Shown here: piece by piece, positions 25,101-36,407 of the stretch
Layout: every line of letters starts with the position of its first letter
Numbering within the stretch: position 1 is the first letter of the stretch
Assembly (NCBI GenBank): GCA_964030475.1
Contig: CAXIPT010000007.1
Span: forward strand, 3,595,066 to 3,659,065
Direction of reading: 5' to 3'
From: Tethya wilhelma
Taxonomy: Eukaryota > Porifera > Demospongiae > Tethyida > Tethyidae
DNA: 64,000 nt
Position numbers and translations under genes: made by a program
Notes under the pieces: generated by a model
The model's input: the letters and a program-made list of their open reading frames with translations, nothing else
Database searches by the model: none
Told to the model about the DNA's origin: nothing

Positions 25101-28100
25101 TAAACCCGAGGGCGGAGCCCGAGGGTTTACCAATATTACCGAGTGTATTTCAGATAATGCCCGTCAGTAGGCATGTTCTAAAATGCTTGTATCCCAGCGC
25201 TTAGACTTGTCGCTAGTTTCTTACCACTTTTGAGCTGTTTGAGAGCAGTTTTGACTTGAGCAAGAGTTTTAGTCAACTCGGGTTTATACGCTAAAATTCA
25301 CTCTTGAAACAGAGAAAAATATTATCTACGAGGAAAAGCAACACTAACACTGTCTTCTTGAAGTCTTCCGAAGTTTCTTTGAAGCACTGGAGTATCTTTT
25401 CAGAGTCTTGAACAGCTCCCAGGGTAATATGAAGGGGAAAACCGAGGGAAATATACATATTGCCCTCGGTTTTCCCCTTGCTCACGTTTCTTCACGTTAT
25501 ACACCGTGAAAAAATGTGTTAATACTATGGCTTCCCGGGATACAAATTATCATAATAATAATTATTGTCCTAAATATACCATGGGAGAATGTCATCATCC
25601 AAAATTGATATAGCAGGGTAAAAGGCATGAAGCAATGTATATGTTTTGGTGAGAACGCAAAGGTCATATGCATTGTTTCTCTTAGACTATCATCACCTCT
25701 TTCCTTGCATTTACGTCAGCATTGTGTTTTATCAGTAGTTTCACAACATCAGTTCTTCCCTCTTGGCTGGCCAACATCAGTACTGTCCAACCATCCTGAA
25801 ATTTCAAGAATATTACAATAATAATTATCCATGCATGTATTATCCTACAATTCAAAACACATGCACTATGTATTATGTATATCACTGTTTCTCCATCAAT
25901 GAGTAATCTCATGCACCTTATTCCTTGCATTCACATCAGCATTGTATTTTATCAGTAGTTTCATGGCATCAGTTCTTCCATTAAAAATAGCAGCCATCAG
26001 TGCTGTCCAGCCATCCTGAAATATTTGAAAATATGAACTAGAGATGTTGCTGATCACAATAATCAGTGGCGTATCCAGCATGGTGCTCAGGGTGTTCGAG
26101 CACCCCCCTGGTAGTCTGGCTGGCCAGACTCTTCGCACGGGGAGAGAAGAGTCTGGGGACACCCGTATATACCAATTTGTAACAAATGTCCAAAATCTGG
26201 ACATGACCAATCAGATTGCAGTGTGGTTAAACGTGACGTAATTCAACATTGGTATGTGTGCACGTGTAAAGTAAAAACGTCACATTAGTGGGAGCTAAAA
26301 CGGCTCTTCAGACGGCACTACTCTTTCTCTCCCTGCTTTTCGAAGCTTAAAGTTGAACAACAAGTTGTCTTGATAGTAAGAACGTCTTTGTAAATCGTCC
26401 AAGTCCCTACAGAAAGAGTTTGTGGTCCCTCAAAGTGCAATCAGTGGAGAAACTACAATGGCTAAGCTTTCTTTGTCCCATTCGGTCAGTCAAAGGAAAG
26501 AATCTAGCCAAGATGGGTCTTGGATGGAACTCAGCGACATTCAGCAACTTTAGTACAGTAGTATGGTGTGCAAAGCACGTGCACTTGCGCAAAACGTCAC
26601 AAAATGAACAATGAATATCATTATATTGGACTTCACGTGATAAAATTACATTCCACTGTTACAAATCGGTAAATGCAGGTGTCCCCAGACTCTTCTCTCC
26701 CCATGCGAAGAGTCTGGCCAGCCAGACTACTCCCCTGGCTCAGAAAATAATGATGTCATCGCGCGTGAGGGAGGAGCCTGAGAATGAGGCTAGATGGCTC
26801 ATGAGAGAGAAAGTGAACTCAAATGATATTGGCAAACTTAATAATATTATGGCAAATGAAACATACAAAAAATCGTACATCAAGGGAAAAAATTTTTTTA
26901 GTATATAGTATATATTATGCCAATTCTTTTTGTTCTTCTCTAACTAAAATATACATTGAACAAAGCGTAAATTTAATAATTACGATGAAGCTAAGCAACA
27001 AGATATCAAAAATTTTATTATATTAGCTAAAGCATTTTTGCCATTCATAGTGAAGCTTTTGCCAGTATAAAAAACTATTGGAGGATCTAATTCACGACAA
27101 TAATATTATTGCTGCAAATTATCTAAAGCTTTTTTCTGCCCAGGCTACCAAACCTTCAACATGCATGCATTGCAGTGATGGGTTCTAGATACTAGTAATA
27201 ATGACTTTTGTGTAATTTCACCTTCATCCTTGCATTCACATCAGCACCATGTTTTAGCAGTAGTTCCACAACATCAGTTCTTCCCTCCTGACTAGCTAAC
27301 ATCAGTGCTGTCACATCATCCTGGATATTAATTTGAGAATGCAATCACATATAACATTGACTCGAATTATGTGAACCATCCATATGTATATCAAAGTGCT
27401 ATATAGTGGTATATTCTAATAATACAAAAGAACCTTTATATAATTACCTCTTTCCTTGCATTCACATCAGCATTGTATTTCAGTAATAGTTTCACAACAT
27501 CAGTGTCTCCATAAAAACTAGATAGTATCAGTGCTGTCCAACCACCCTGTATTTGAGATTAAGAACTGTATCATGCAATGAAAGATTAATTGTTACATTG
27601 TGCTTCATGTTATCCTTATAAAATTTTTTTGTTATGGGCCATTTTCTCATGGAAAGCAATTAATTTTCGAGGATTTCACGGATTTGATGGCGATCATTGA
27701 AAGTAAAACCACGAATTTTGCCAAGACAATCTGTGAAAATAATTAAATTAATCTGCAAAAACCTTTTGTTAACAAATCTGCAAATTTAAAATGTGTTTCC
27801 CTTATAAAAAATGCCTTACAGTATTATCAGACAATGGACATGCTAAGCATAAGGCATATACATGTATTATAATTTTCTGCATGTGGTTAAAAAAGTGAGT
27901 ATGCAAATAAAATCTCACATGCATCCTTGCATCCACATGAGCATTTTGTTTTAGCAGTAGTTCCATGATATCAGTTCTTCCATGAAAACTGGCCTCTACT
28001 AGACTAAGTGCTGTCCAACCATCCTGAAATATTTAAGAATATGAAATGAAGATTTGCATTAGATCCACATGCATGCATGATGTATGTTTGATATAATCAA

Positions 28101-31100
28101 ACTTAAAATAATTATTGAATATTATACTGATCTAAGGGAGTGTGTCATCATCCAATTGCAGAACTGCATGCATGATGGATCAGTCACCATGCACATAATG
28201 CATGCACGCACATAGAGTACCATTATGGAGTATGATAATAAATTGTTAGGTCACTGTTTCTCTGTACATGTAATCTCACCTTATCCCTTGCATTCACATC
28301 AGCATTATGTTTTAGCAGTAGTTCCATAACATCAGTTTTCCCTTCTTGACTGGCCACCATGAGTGCTGTCCAACCTTCCTGAAAATCATACTAATATTTA
28401 AGAACACACTAACACAATAATATTGCACGAATTAACTCCAAATTAAATTTTGTGAAGTCATGTATCTACCAAACTATCGTAACAACTCCAAGTGTGAGGG
28501 TGTTTTACATGCACTACGTATGTCATCATAATTATATCCCTGTTTATATATCGTATACCGGTATGGTAGTACGTATGGTAGGAATGGGCCAAATGTCCTA
28601 TGTATAGACACAACTATAGATACAAAATATTTATCACCTTAAAAATCTAGCAAGACAAAGTTAAGCCTTCAAACTTGCTTAGAAGCTCTCTTTGATACAT
28701 TAACATTGCAGGCCTAAAATTCAGAGAAAATTTCATAAGCACTCATTAGAGAGCGCTTGTTAGAAGCTGCACCCATGCAATTTTGTTCTCACTCCCCTAC
28801 TTACACTGACTTACTTGAATGATATTTCCAGCAAAACAAAAAGCATTGCATGAGCTATATAGTTTTGACTGCACACAGCAACTTTTTTCATCAGGACTAG
28901 CCGTGTCTTTTGCACTCACTTTTTGCCTAAATGTTTTAAAACAAGAGCTATAGAAAGCTTAAGATTTAGTATACTTATAAATTCATATATAATTTATACT
29001 TCAATCAGCCATCTTGAAGGTAGAGTTCAAAGGTTTTTAATAATATCTATCCATGTGGCATTTAATGTGCATGCGCATTAGCCTAACTCGAACCGTGCTG
29101 CTAGGGACTAACCATGCATGCAGTCTCTGAAAGTCTCCACACTTTAGTGTTGAAAGAAGTAAATGAACTAGTATAGTAAAAATTTTATAAAAATTGGCAG
29201 TGTAGGAATGGGCAGTGCCGTAAAAAGTAAGGAAACAAGGCATATTGCAATTTCAGCACATGACTACTTAATTTTTTTAATATAAATTACATATACCCAA
29301 GTCAATCATAAGGGTTTTGAGGGTTTACTAAAACAATAGTGCCTAGGTTGCCTGCATGCATTATTATATATAATATTATTTTACCCCATGCACTTAAACT
29401 TACCGTGCAACATACTGGTTGGTGTGCACAATCTATGATCCGCTCAAGGCACTGATGTGACTGTTTTGAACCATATCAATATAGTATTTTATAATAATAT
29501 TTCTTATAACACTCGGATGCAGGAGTAATTTAAAATGAAAATGAAGTATATAGTCATGCATGTGCTGAAATTGCAACATGCCTTGTTTCCTTACGTCACT
29601 ACCCATTCCTACACTGCTAATTTTTATAAATTTTTACTATATACTTGTATACATACATACTGTATACTCTGATGCAAGCCATATCTCTATAAATATCAGT
29701 AAATTTAGTATACACCAAATCTCAGCTATATATATATATATATAGCTGAGATTTGGTGTGTGAGGTTTCAGTGTTACAGGTTCTGTTTGTTATTTGATGG
29801 ACTATATAGTCCATACAACCAGAACCTGTAACACTGAAACCTCATCTTAACTGTAACACTGTAACACTGAAACCTCATGCACCTTATCTGTAACACTGTA
29901 ACACTGAAAGCTCACCTTTTCCCTTGCATTCACATCAGCATTATGGTTTAGCAGTAGTTCCACAACATCACTTCTTCCATTAAAACTGGCAAACATCAGT
30001 GCTGTCCAACTATCCTGTATGAAAATTAATAATAAACAATGTTCCCATAATATTATGCATGCCTATGGTTGCTATGGTTGCTATATAGCTATTACACGTG
30101 CATATTATAAATACTATGTATAACATTATGTATGTCAATTAAGTTAACCATTTGTCTTCCATTGATATCAATTGGATAGTGAAGAAGAGCTTGGATTACT
30201 GCAAGACCATATCTGGCATTCACCACTGCAGCTGTCAGTGGTGTGTTAGCATACTGTGGGATATGGGTATAATAATATGTATGGACGGATAAATTTGTTA
30301 TTAATATATACAATTCCTAGTATGATAGTATATAGGATATATACGTATAGGAATAAACATTATAATAAAACTATTATAAGTGATCAATCATAAACATTAT
30401 ACTTGTGAGAAATCAAAGTCTGATAATCTTTCCAGAAGTTCCAAAACTTTGTTCAAATTTCCTTCTTTGCAAGCTTCCAAAAAAATAAGCTGAACATGTA
30501 CACAATCATGCATTGTTAATAAAGCACATTTCACTGCTTGCATGCAGTGTATGTATATACCTTAGAAAAATCACTATCAGCTGCGGGCTCAAAATGGTAC
30601 AAGCAGTCACCATCAATCGTGACTTCAATGATCTGACGTATACGATAAGCAGCTTCAGTATTAGCTTCAGTACTGCTTCCTGTACATTTAGCACGGATTT
30701 TTTCAGCAGAAGACTTAGGGATAATCCAACTTATGACCAGTGAGCCTGCAACAATCTGGTCCAATAGTACCATGAGTGATGGTAATGTAAAAAACTTTGA
30801 AACACTGTCCCAGAGATCAGCAGCATACTGCAGTGTTTCATCAGTGATTTGTCTACCAATCTTAAGGGTCAGCTTTTGGTAGTGTTCTCTGTTGTACTTT
30901 GCAGGATTGGTGGCCAACAGTTCATCTGGATCAGTGTGGATGTCTTCTCCGTCTTGGCATAGAGAAATGAAGTCAGCTAGCTTAGTCGTTGCATAGAAGC
31001 TAGAAAGATCCCTCTCATAAGCATTGATCAATTCTGCAGTATCTTCTTTGGCAAACTCCTTTGCTATGGTTTTGAGAAGCTCATATTCAGAATAGCTCCA

Positions 31101-34094
31101 CAGGAGATTCCTAGTAATGGCTTGGAAAACTGTGAAGATACTCTTAGCATCTTCTGGTATGCACTCAGGAGGTGTGACTAGCCCTGTTACAAACTCAATA
31201 AACTCTTCCATCTCAATATCTTTTATCTTCAGAATACGTTGTACTTGTCGTTTGAGCTTTGCAAAAGATTCTTTTATTTTAGCTAAATTTTTCTTCAGCA
31301 ATTCTTTCTTCTCTTCATCATAGCCTAGAATACATATAATTTGTTAAAATACAGTATACATAGTTGTAAACAATTTCACTGCATACACATGTCGTTTATT
31401 TTTTGTGATTCAAGATATACTGCGAAAGTAAATACACAAAATTATAGTAAACAATAATTATTAACAACCCATAGAGCATGGGAAGTGTAGTGGACATGGA
31501 GGGTGGCCCTGATCACTCCACTCTTCATTGATGATTATCGTTTTCATTCTGTAGTACTGGTTAATATTTTAGCTAGCTATAAGACTTGAAGCGCATGTCA
31601 GAACACAAAGTAGAACACTTTCCAATAAAAAATCTTGTGAGTAGTAGATATTAATTTGCATTATTGGGCTATTTTGTGTTGTACTATGCCTGTAGTGAAT
31701 GTGTTAAATTAGCAGATACTTGATTTTTGCACTTTATAAAATATTAGAAAAGAAAGGGCAGATTATCAAAGTCAGTCATTTTTTTGTGATCATTTTGATT
31801 CCAAACATAACTACTAAACTGTGGTCCTATGTAATAAGGTGACAAAACTAGCTGCAAGTTGGACCACTTCAGTTGTACATAGTACAAAAGCCTCTTTAAG
31901 CAGGAGATGGGTAGACAACACAGGAATTAAGTATCTGCTCTATAGGCAACGATATTCATTAGGATGGGCAGTGTTTAATAGAGTGATGAATTTATAAGCA
32001 GTAATTAGAAAGCATGAGGTTGCTGTTAAATTAAGGTCTGCAAAACTGCTGTTGGAACTTATACAACAATGGCAAGTAAGAATTTTTAACTTCAAACCCA
32101 CACTATTATTAAACTGGATATATAGAGTGATTTGACAACAGCCACTGCAAAAACAGTAATGTTTTCTAGTGGTTTTCTTTAATTATGTAGCCATTTAAAC
32201 TCAACTCACGAACAGAAAATGCAAATTGGACAGGACTTGGACGAATGTGCTCAGCTCTCCAAGCTGAATAATAATTTTATATAAAAGCACTTTGCTGCTC
32301 TTCTTGGAACTTGGAGCAACAAAACTTGCCATACAAAGCCTCAATGTGAGCCGTTTAGCCTTCTTTCTAATAATGCTTGCTCTCACCTTTGAATCATGTG
32401 ACATTTATACGTAGAGCATCCATAGAGCTCACATGCATGCATGCACTTTGTTTATGGTGCTATGCATTCAACACATGGACGGTCAACCAGATGGATTTCT
32501 TAGTTTAGGTTAGTGACCTAGCCTGAGGTTCTTAGCTATTTAGAAGCACGAAGAATGCTTGTTATAGTACACCGAGGGCGGAGCTAAGAACCAAAGGTGT
32601 GGTCACTAATTGGCTTAGAAAATGCGTCACTTCCAGACCGTGCTGTATAGTAACGTGACGTCAATCTGGATTCTTTTGGAAAAATCCTTGATCGTGCGAG
32701 TGTTTAGCTACGGTAGCTGTATCAAAAACGTCTTTATGTTGCTGTACCAGAAAACTTGTCAAATTGTGTCAGAAAACTTTTGAAATTTAACTTGAGTCTT
32801 CGTTTATTCGTCACAAGTCAAACATGAGTGAAAACTTCTAGAAGATGGGACTGTTCACCAGCTCTCCAGCTCTCGGGTCAAGTGTAGGGCCACAAGGTTT
32901 GCGTCTGCTAACGTTGCAAGGTATAGAGTTTGCTACTGAGATGGCAGACTTTGTTCTTTTGGTGATCATTGGACAAAACTAGTTCACTCCTTTGTTCGCT
33001 ATATAGAGCTATTGTGTTTCAGGCTTGTAGCTCATCCTTGTGTATCTTGTTGCCACACAATTCAACCTTTTTCCTCGTGAACAAATTACAGTAACTGCTC
33101 TTGCAGTTCTTTTCTCTTGCGGTTAGACTGTCACTTAGGTCTCTATTGCTTCAGTTAGTGACCTCACTAATATATTCATGAGGTCTCTATCCAAGATAGA
33201 GACCTCATTAGCGATCAAATATCAAAGGCTGAATATTCATAAATTTTCTAAGCTCAGATAGAGTATACTTAGATGTAGGTATAAAGGTCGTCAAAGACAA
33301 CGGGTTGCATAATGCACATGTGCGGTGATATACAAGCACTCCTGCTCTTTGTAGAGACTGACCAGTCTCTATAATTATAGCAATTGAGTACCTTAGTGTA
33401 GAAAAAATTAAAGGAACAAGTAGTAAAAATTTGGTATAAGCAGTGTAGGAATGGGCAGTGCTGTAAAAAGTGATGAAAAACGGCAAGTCTCTAAATTTTG
33501 ACACGTGACTACTTCATCTTTATGGAGCCAAAAGTCTAATTGCCTACATGCCTGTTAAATTAGCCAAGTGATTGCTTGAACCATATTGACGCAGTTATGT
33601 CAACTAATGCATGCACATAATTAATGTGGAGATTTATAGAGTCTGACTGAGAAAATGAAGTAGTCATGCATTTCGGCATGTGCCAAAATTCAGAGACCTG
33701 CCTGGGTTTGTCACGGCTTCCAGCTCTAAATAATTTAAAAAGCTGTGTGCATCCATGCATGGACCATAGCAGAGTCTCAGCTGTGCATGTGCACAGCTTC
33801 TGCTGGTTTACCATGCATGCATAAAATTAATCCAGAAAATTGCATTAAGTCTTGTTATTTTTTTGCAGTTTAGTAAAAAAGAAGTGAACACTAGGAACTG
33901 TGCCATTATATGGCCAACTAAAAATAGAAAATGTGATGCTATGTGATGTCTATGTTCACTCAAGGGTCTGGCAAATTAATAATGTGCTTGTTTAAAGGCT
34001 TAGTAAGTCTTGCTCTGGGTATGATTTGTAGTGTAATTGGGGCGAGCATGAGCGAGCGCCACATATTAAGCGTGTCGAACGTGAGATTTGTATG

Positions 34095-34133
<39 letters not shown>

Positions 34134-35903
34134 GTAATCGTCCGACCGACCGCTTTCCGTATATCTGAATTATAATAATATTATTCTAATTGTTCCAAAT
34201 TAACCGCATGCCATGCCACGTGTTTATGAAAAATTGCAAAGCCTTGAAAATAATTATTGTAAACACTGGCCTCACACTGGGCAGATCGTTCTGGTACTGA
34301 AAAGTGTTTATGTAGGATTGGCACAGCAAAAAGCTAGAGCACGTTTTACTCCAGGTGGTAACAACCTACTCGAAGGTAAGCTCATTGTATCGCTATGTTT
34401 GTCCATGGTTTGTCCGCTAAATTCATACTTATACTTGTATATGAATGCATGCAGGGCCTGGCGGCAAGCAGAATAGTTTCAGCTGAAATAACTACTGCAG
34501 TAATGTACATGTTAGGTGTATGGATAGATGCCAATACTACTGGATAGTGAGAGCAGAAGCTAGAACAGCTGTGAGAGGCTAAAACCCTGAGCTCAAGAGT
34601 CAGAACTGCTGATAACTCTGAACATGATACAGCTACCGTGACTCAGTATAGCAGAAAATCAATGCATGCATGGTACTGAGACCCCTGCATGAGTAGCCAT
34701 GAGAATAACTGCTAACTGGCAAGAGAGGATATCCCTCTTGAGCAGTAATGAGAATAACTAGCAGCCTGGGACTCAAAGAAAATTAACACTCTGTCAACCA
34801 ATTTAGCCAAGGGTCTCTTATATGAATTGTGTATTTATGCCATACTCCTTCACCAGTGCTATAACAAACAATATGCTCTAGCCTCATTTCCAGACAGCCT
34901 ATGTGTATACTAGGCTCCCCTTTACCCTACACTCAGTGCATGTAGAGTCAAAGGTGGGCAACGAGGCTAATTCCTACATGCAAAATTCCATGCACTTGCA
35001 TGCTCGTGCTCGCCCCACTCCATGCTTGCATGCTGCTAGCTAGTAGTAACTATGGGATATGTTCACTTAAATTGTAAGGTTTCAGGTCAGTTATTCTTAT
35101 TGAGCAACTTCCAGTCTACTATAATTATGGTGACACAGTGTCTTTAAACCCTTAATTTCATGACTGACTCACATTTCTTTGGTATGGGTTCTCCTTCAAG
35201 TTGACTTCCTGTCATAGGCGAGCCAGTAGTCTTGCCATCAATAATTGCTAATCTACTCATAGCAACATCATGATCACTAGCAGAAGATACATCATCTGAA
35301 AGGGAATTTCACAGTCACAATTAGAGTCGGAACTGATCACACAATCATAACAATGTTATTGTATGAACAATCATCATTACCAAGTTTAGAATCCATTCCC
35401 AGTACTCTACAGACAGCTTCAGCATAGCTGGTCTTCTGTGCCTTTAGAAACACATTAATGAGGTTATAGTAAGTTGCAGCCACACCATTTTCCTCTTGCC
35501 AGTAATGAAGAGCCTCTCTCCTGCATGAGGTAAATTGACAAAAAAAAAAAAAAAAAAAAATAATAATATGACAGCTCTGTTGTATATTATAAAGATGATC
35601 TGGCTAATGTTAACACTATATTTATATTTATAAACTATATAGCATAATATAGCTATATTATTCTGCTTACGTTTGTAAGCTAAGGTCATCAGGGTGTTTG
35701 GTTTTGATAGCCGACACGTCCACTATACTCAACCCCAGCGCCTCAGCTACACGTCCTTCCCATTGGTCTATACAGTCAGCTATGGCACCCAGGTGAGTGG
35801 GAACACCATCGTGTTCAAAGTCAAGTTGTCTGTCTAGCTTCCATCGGTTCTTTTCAGGAACCTGCTCAGAGTAAGAGTCAAAACTACACACTATCACTGC
35901 CAT
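19144..35903 (-). CDS. Death domain plus multi-ankyrin-repeat protein, ~1024 aa (1090 as assembled)
   Basis: Exons on the minus strand: 35671-35903 (ATG at 35903), 35381-35520, 35173-35295, 30561-31324, then ankyrin exons 30403-30489, 30149-30253, 29916-30014, 28280-28378, 27919-28023, 27448-27546, 27222-27320, 25917-26015, 25697-25795, 24903-25001, 24071-24169, 22036-22134, 21709-21807, 20312-20410, 19985-20083, 19813-19911, 19654-19755, 19429-19566, and the last exon 19144-19332 with TAA. Phases agree throughout. Exons 1-2 encode a Death domain (WEGRVAEALGLSIVDVSAI, then YWQEENG). Exon 4 encodes a ~255-aa helical region I do not recognise. Each ankyrin exon, mostly 99 bp, is one phase-0 repeat (GWTALM..AS..GRTDVVELLL..NADVNAR). 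The tail is basic. Death domains bind other Death domains in innate-immune or apoptosis adaptors; the ankyrin stack is a binding surface. The role is inferred. Two of the 18 repeats come from the join at 21697. Confidence 0.85.
20480..20890. repeat. Dispersed repeat, copy 1 (second at 32700-33090)
   Basis: A segment with GGGCCACAAGG, a GTCTGTTAACGTTACAAG block, GAGATGGCA.ACTTT and CACACAATTCAACTTTTT is shared in the same order and orientation with about 32700-33090, at perhaps 80% identity by eye. It lies in an ankyrin intron. No coding frame or terminal repeats are apparent. Confidence 0.6.
21093..21607. mobile_element. hAT-type MITE, 515 bp, with 8-bp target-site duplication
   Basis: The terminal inverted repeats are TAGGCCCTGGCAAATAATTC (left) and TAGGCCTTGGCAAATTATTC (right, reverse complement). 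They are flanked by ATCTTAGG (21085-21092) and ATCTTTGG (21608-21615), an 8-bp duplication with one mismatch. The interior repeats CCTATTATTCT-like units on both arms and carries no transposase. An 8-bp duplication is typical of the hAT superfamily. It sits in an ankyrin intron. Confidence 0.8.
22817..23331. mobile_element. Second appearance of the same hAT-type MITE
   Basis: Copy of 21093-21607 inside the repeat around N 21697, with the same flanking 8-mers at 22809-22816 and 23332-23339. It is probably one element shown twice by the assembly. Confidence 0.75.
24448..24570. repeat. Two-copy tandem repeat with (TA)n core
   Basis: A (TA)n run followed by GCATGTAGTCTAGATTATGT and TACACATGGCCTGCCA occurs twice in a row in an ankyrin intron. 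Downstream, a plus-strand frame (to about 24699) is open but has no recognisable domain. Confidence 0.75.
25051..25180. repeat. 130-bp near-perfect palindrome
   Basis: TAGAACATGCCTACT at the left end matches the reverse complement of the right end. The arms stay paired through GAAATACA, GGTAATATTG and TAAACCC to a GC-rich centre (CCGAGGGCGGAGCCCGAGG). A cruciform or RNA hairpin over 50 bp long could form. It lies in the intron between ankyrin exons 24903 and 25697, next to the shorter hairpin at 25432. Confidence 0.85.
25432..25479. repeat. 17-bp perfect hairpin
   Basis: AAGGGGAAAACCGAGGG (25432-25448) and its exact complement (25463-25479) surround a 14-base loop. It is about 250 bp from the large palindrome at 25051; both may belong to one element. 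Confidence 0.85.
26064..26780. mobile_element. hAT-like remnant interrupted by a 619-bp MITE
   Basis: CAGTGGCGTATCCAGC (26064 onward) with a following CACCCCC stretch looks like a hAT terminus. It is interrupted by an element (26112-26730) whose ~80-bp inverted arms start TAGTCTGGCTGGCCAGACTC and share GAAGAGTCTGGGGACACC and ATTTGTAACA. CCCCTGG lies on both sides (26105-26111 and 26732-26738), a probable target duplication. Each arm is itself palindromic (AGTCTGGCTGGCCAGACT). No transposase is seen. Confidence 0.7.
28570..29660. mobile_element. Foldback MITE family member in ankyrin intron
   Basis: The left arm 29172-29266 (TATAGTAAAAATTTTATAAA, then GCAGTGTAGGAATGGGCAGT, GGAAACAAGGCAT, CAATTTCAGCACATGAC) is the reverse complement of 29552-29642 with few mismatches. 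The preceding part (28577-28700: GGCCAAATGTCC, AAGTTAAG, CTTCAAACTTGCT) recurs near 37060-37140. Relatives of the arm are at 33411-33520, 33651-33720, 36918-37037 and 37565-37660. Confidence 0.75.
29712..29915. repeat. Cluster of perfect palindromes and short tandem repeats beside a splice donor
   Basis: There is a 48-bp perfect palindrome at 29712-29759 (ACACCAAATCTCAGCTA, then (TA)n and its complement). A 24-bp perfect inverted repeat follows (29761-29784 / 29821-29844). Its loop contains an 18-bp palindrome (ATGGACTATATAGTCCAT). Then come three tandem CTGTAACACTG-containing units that end at the donor of the ankyrin exon starting 29916. Confidence 0.85.
32700..33090. repeat. Dispersed repeat, copy 2
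   Basis: It shares ordered blocks with 20480-20890: CAGAAAACTT, GGGCCACAAGG, TCTGCTAACGTTGCAAG, GAGATGGCAGACTTT, TTCTTTTGGTG, CACACAATTCAACCTTTTT. The palindromic TGACGTCA near 32658 lies just upstream. Confidence 0.6.
33178..33209. repeat. Perfect hairpin
   Basis: ATGAGGTCTCTATC and its complement surround a 4-base loop, within a region repeating GACCTCACTAA-type words. Confidence 0.8.
33411..33720. mobile_element. MITE, same family as 29172-29642
   Basis: The left arm contains AGTAGTAAAAATTTGGTATA and GCAGTGTAGGAATGGGCAGT. It continues AGTCTCTAAATTTTGACACG and TGACTACTTCAT, which pair with 33651-33720. The distal part of the right arm is missing or diverged. Confidence 0.65.
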
Positions 35904-36407
35904 TTTTGTCTCGGCAACAATCGTTACCACCCGGATGCTAATTTTTATCTGACGCACCCTTTTGGGACTTAGAAATTTTTTGCACGGTAATTCCTAGGAA
36001 AAGGTCGTCACAGTAAAATACGTTTTAGAGCTTGAATTTTGACTCTTCCAGTGTTCGCAGTGTACTGTCCATCTGCAGATGTAAATCATAGAGAATCTGA
36101 GATAGCTATAGACAGCTACAGATCCAGGCTGCTCAACTCATGCAGTGCATCTTATTAGGCTAGACTAGCTAGCTGTTAGTGTAGTAGCAAGTGTAGGCCT
36201 AGTACAGTTTGACAGAGGTATAGTAGTAGCTTGCATGCAAGCTTGACTATCACCGCTATAAATTATATTAGCTATAGCTAACAAAGACTGCCTTTGAAAG
36301 CAAATACAATAAACTCATAAAGTAATATTGCAACAGTCAGATATTGATCGATCATGGGCCTCTCAGTGCAGAAGTTCGATCTCCACAGACACTGTCGATC
36401 TCTCAGT
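35574..36407. repeat. 834-bp segment duplicated at 38586-39419
   Basis: It contains the Death/ankyrin first exon and its 5' flank. The second copy is at an offset of 3012 with about seven base differences, so this is more diverged than the apparently identical repeats at the N joins. The homology begins inside intron 1 (CTCTGTTGTATATTATAAAG) and ends in the 5' flank. It is a real duplication or an allelic contig. Confidence 0.85.

Larger units (their letters stand above)
31325..35172. other. Long intron of the Death/ankyrin gene
   Basis: This 3.85-kb intron holds the second copy of the dispersed repeat (32700-33090), the hairpin at 33178-33209, the MITE at 33411-33720, a (TA)n run near 34098-34127 and a plus-strand open stretch at 34213-34376 ending in a donor-like GAAG|GTAAGC. 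I see no convincing nested gene. Confidence 0.6.

Noticed and set aside
25291..26614. Short plus- and minus-strand frames in the MITE-rich introns
   Set aside because: They lie within hairpins or MITE arms and have no domain or splice context.
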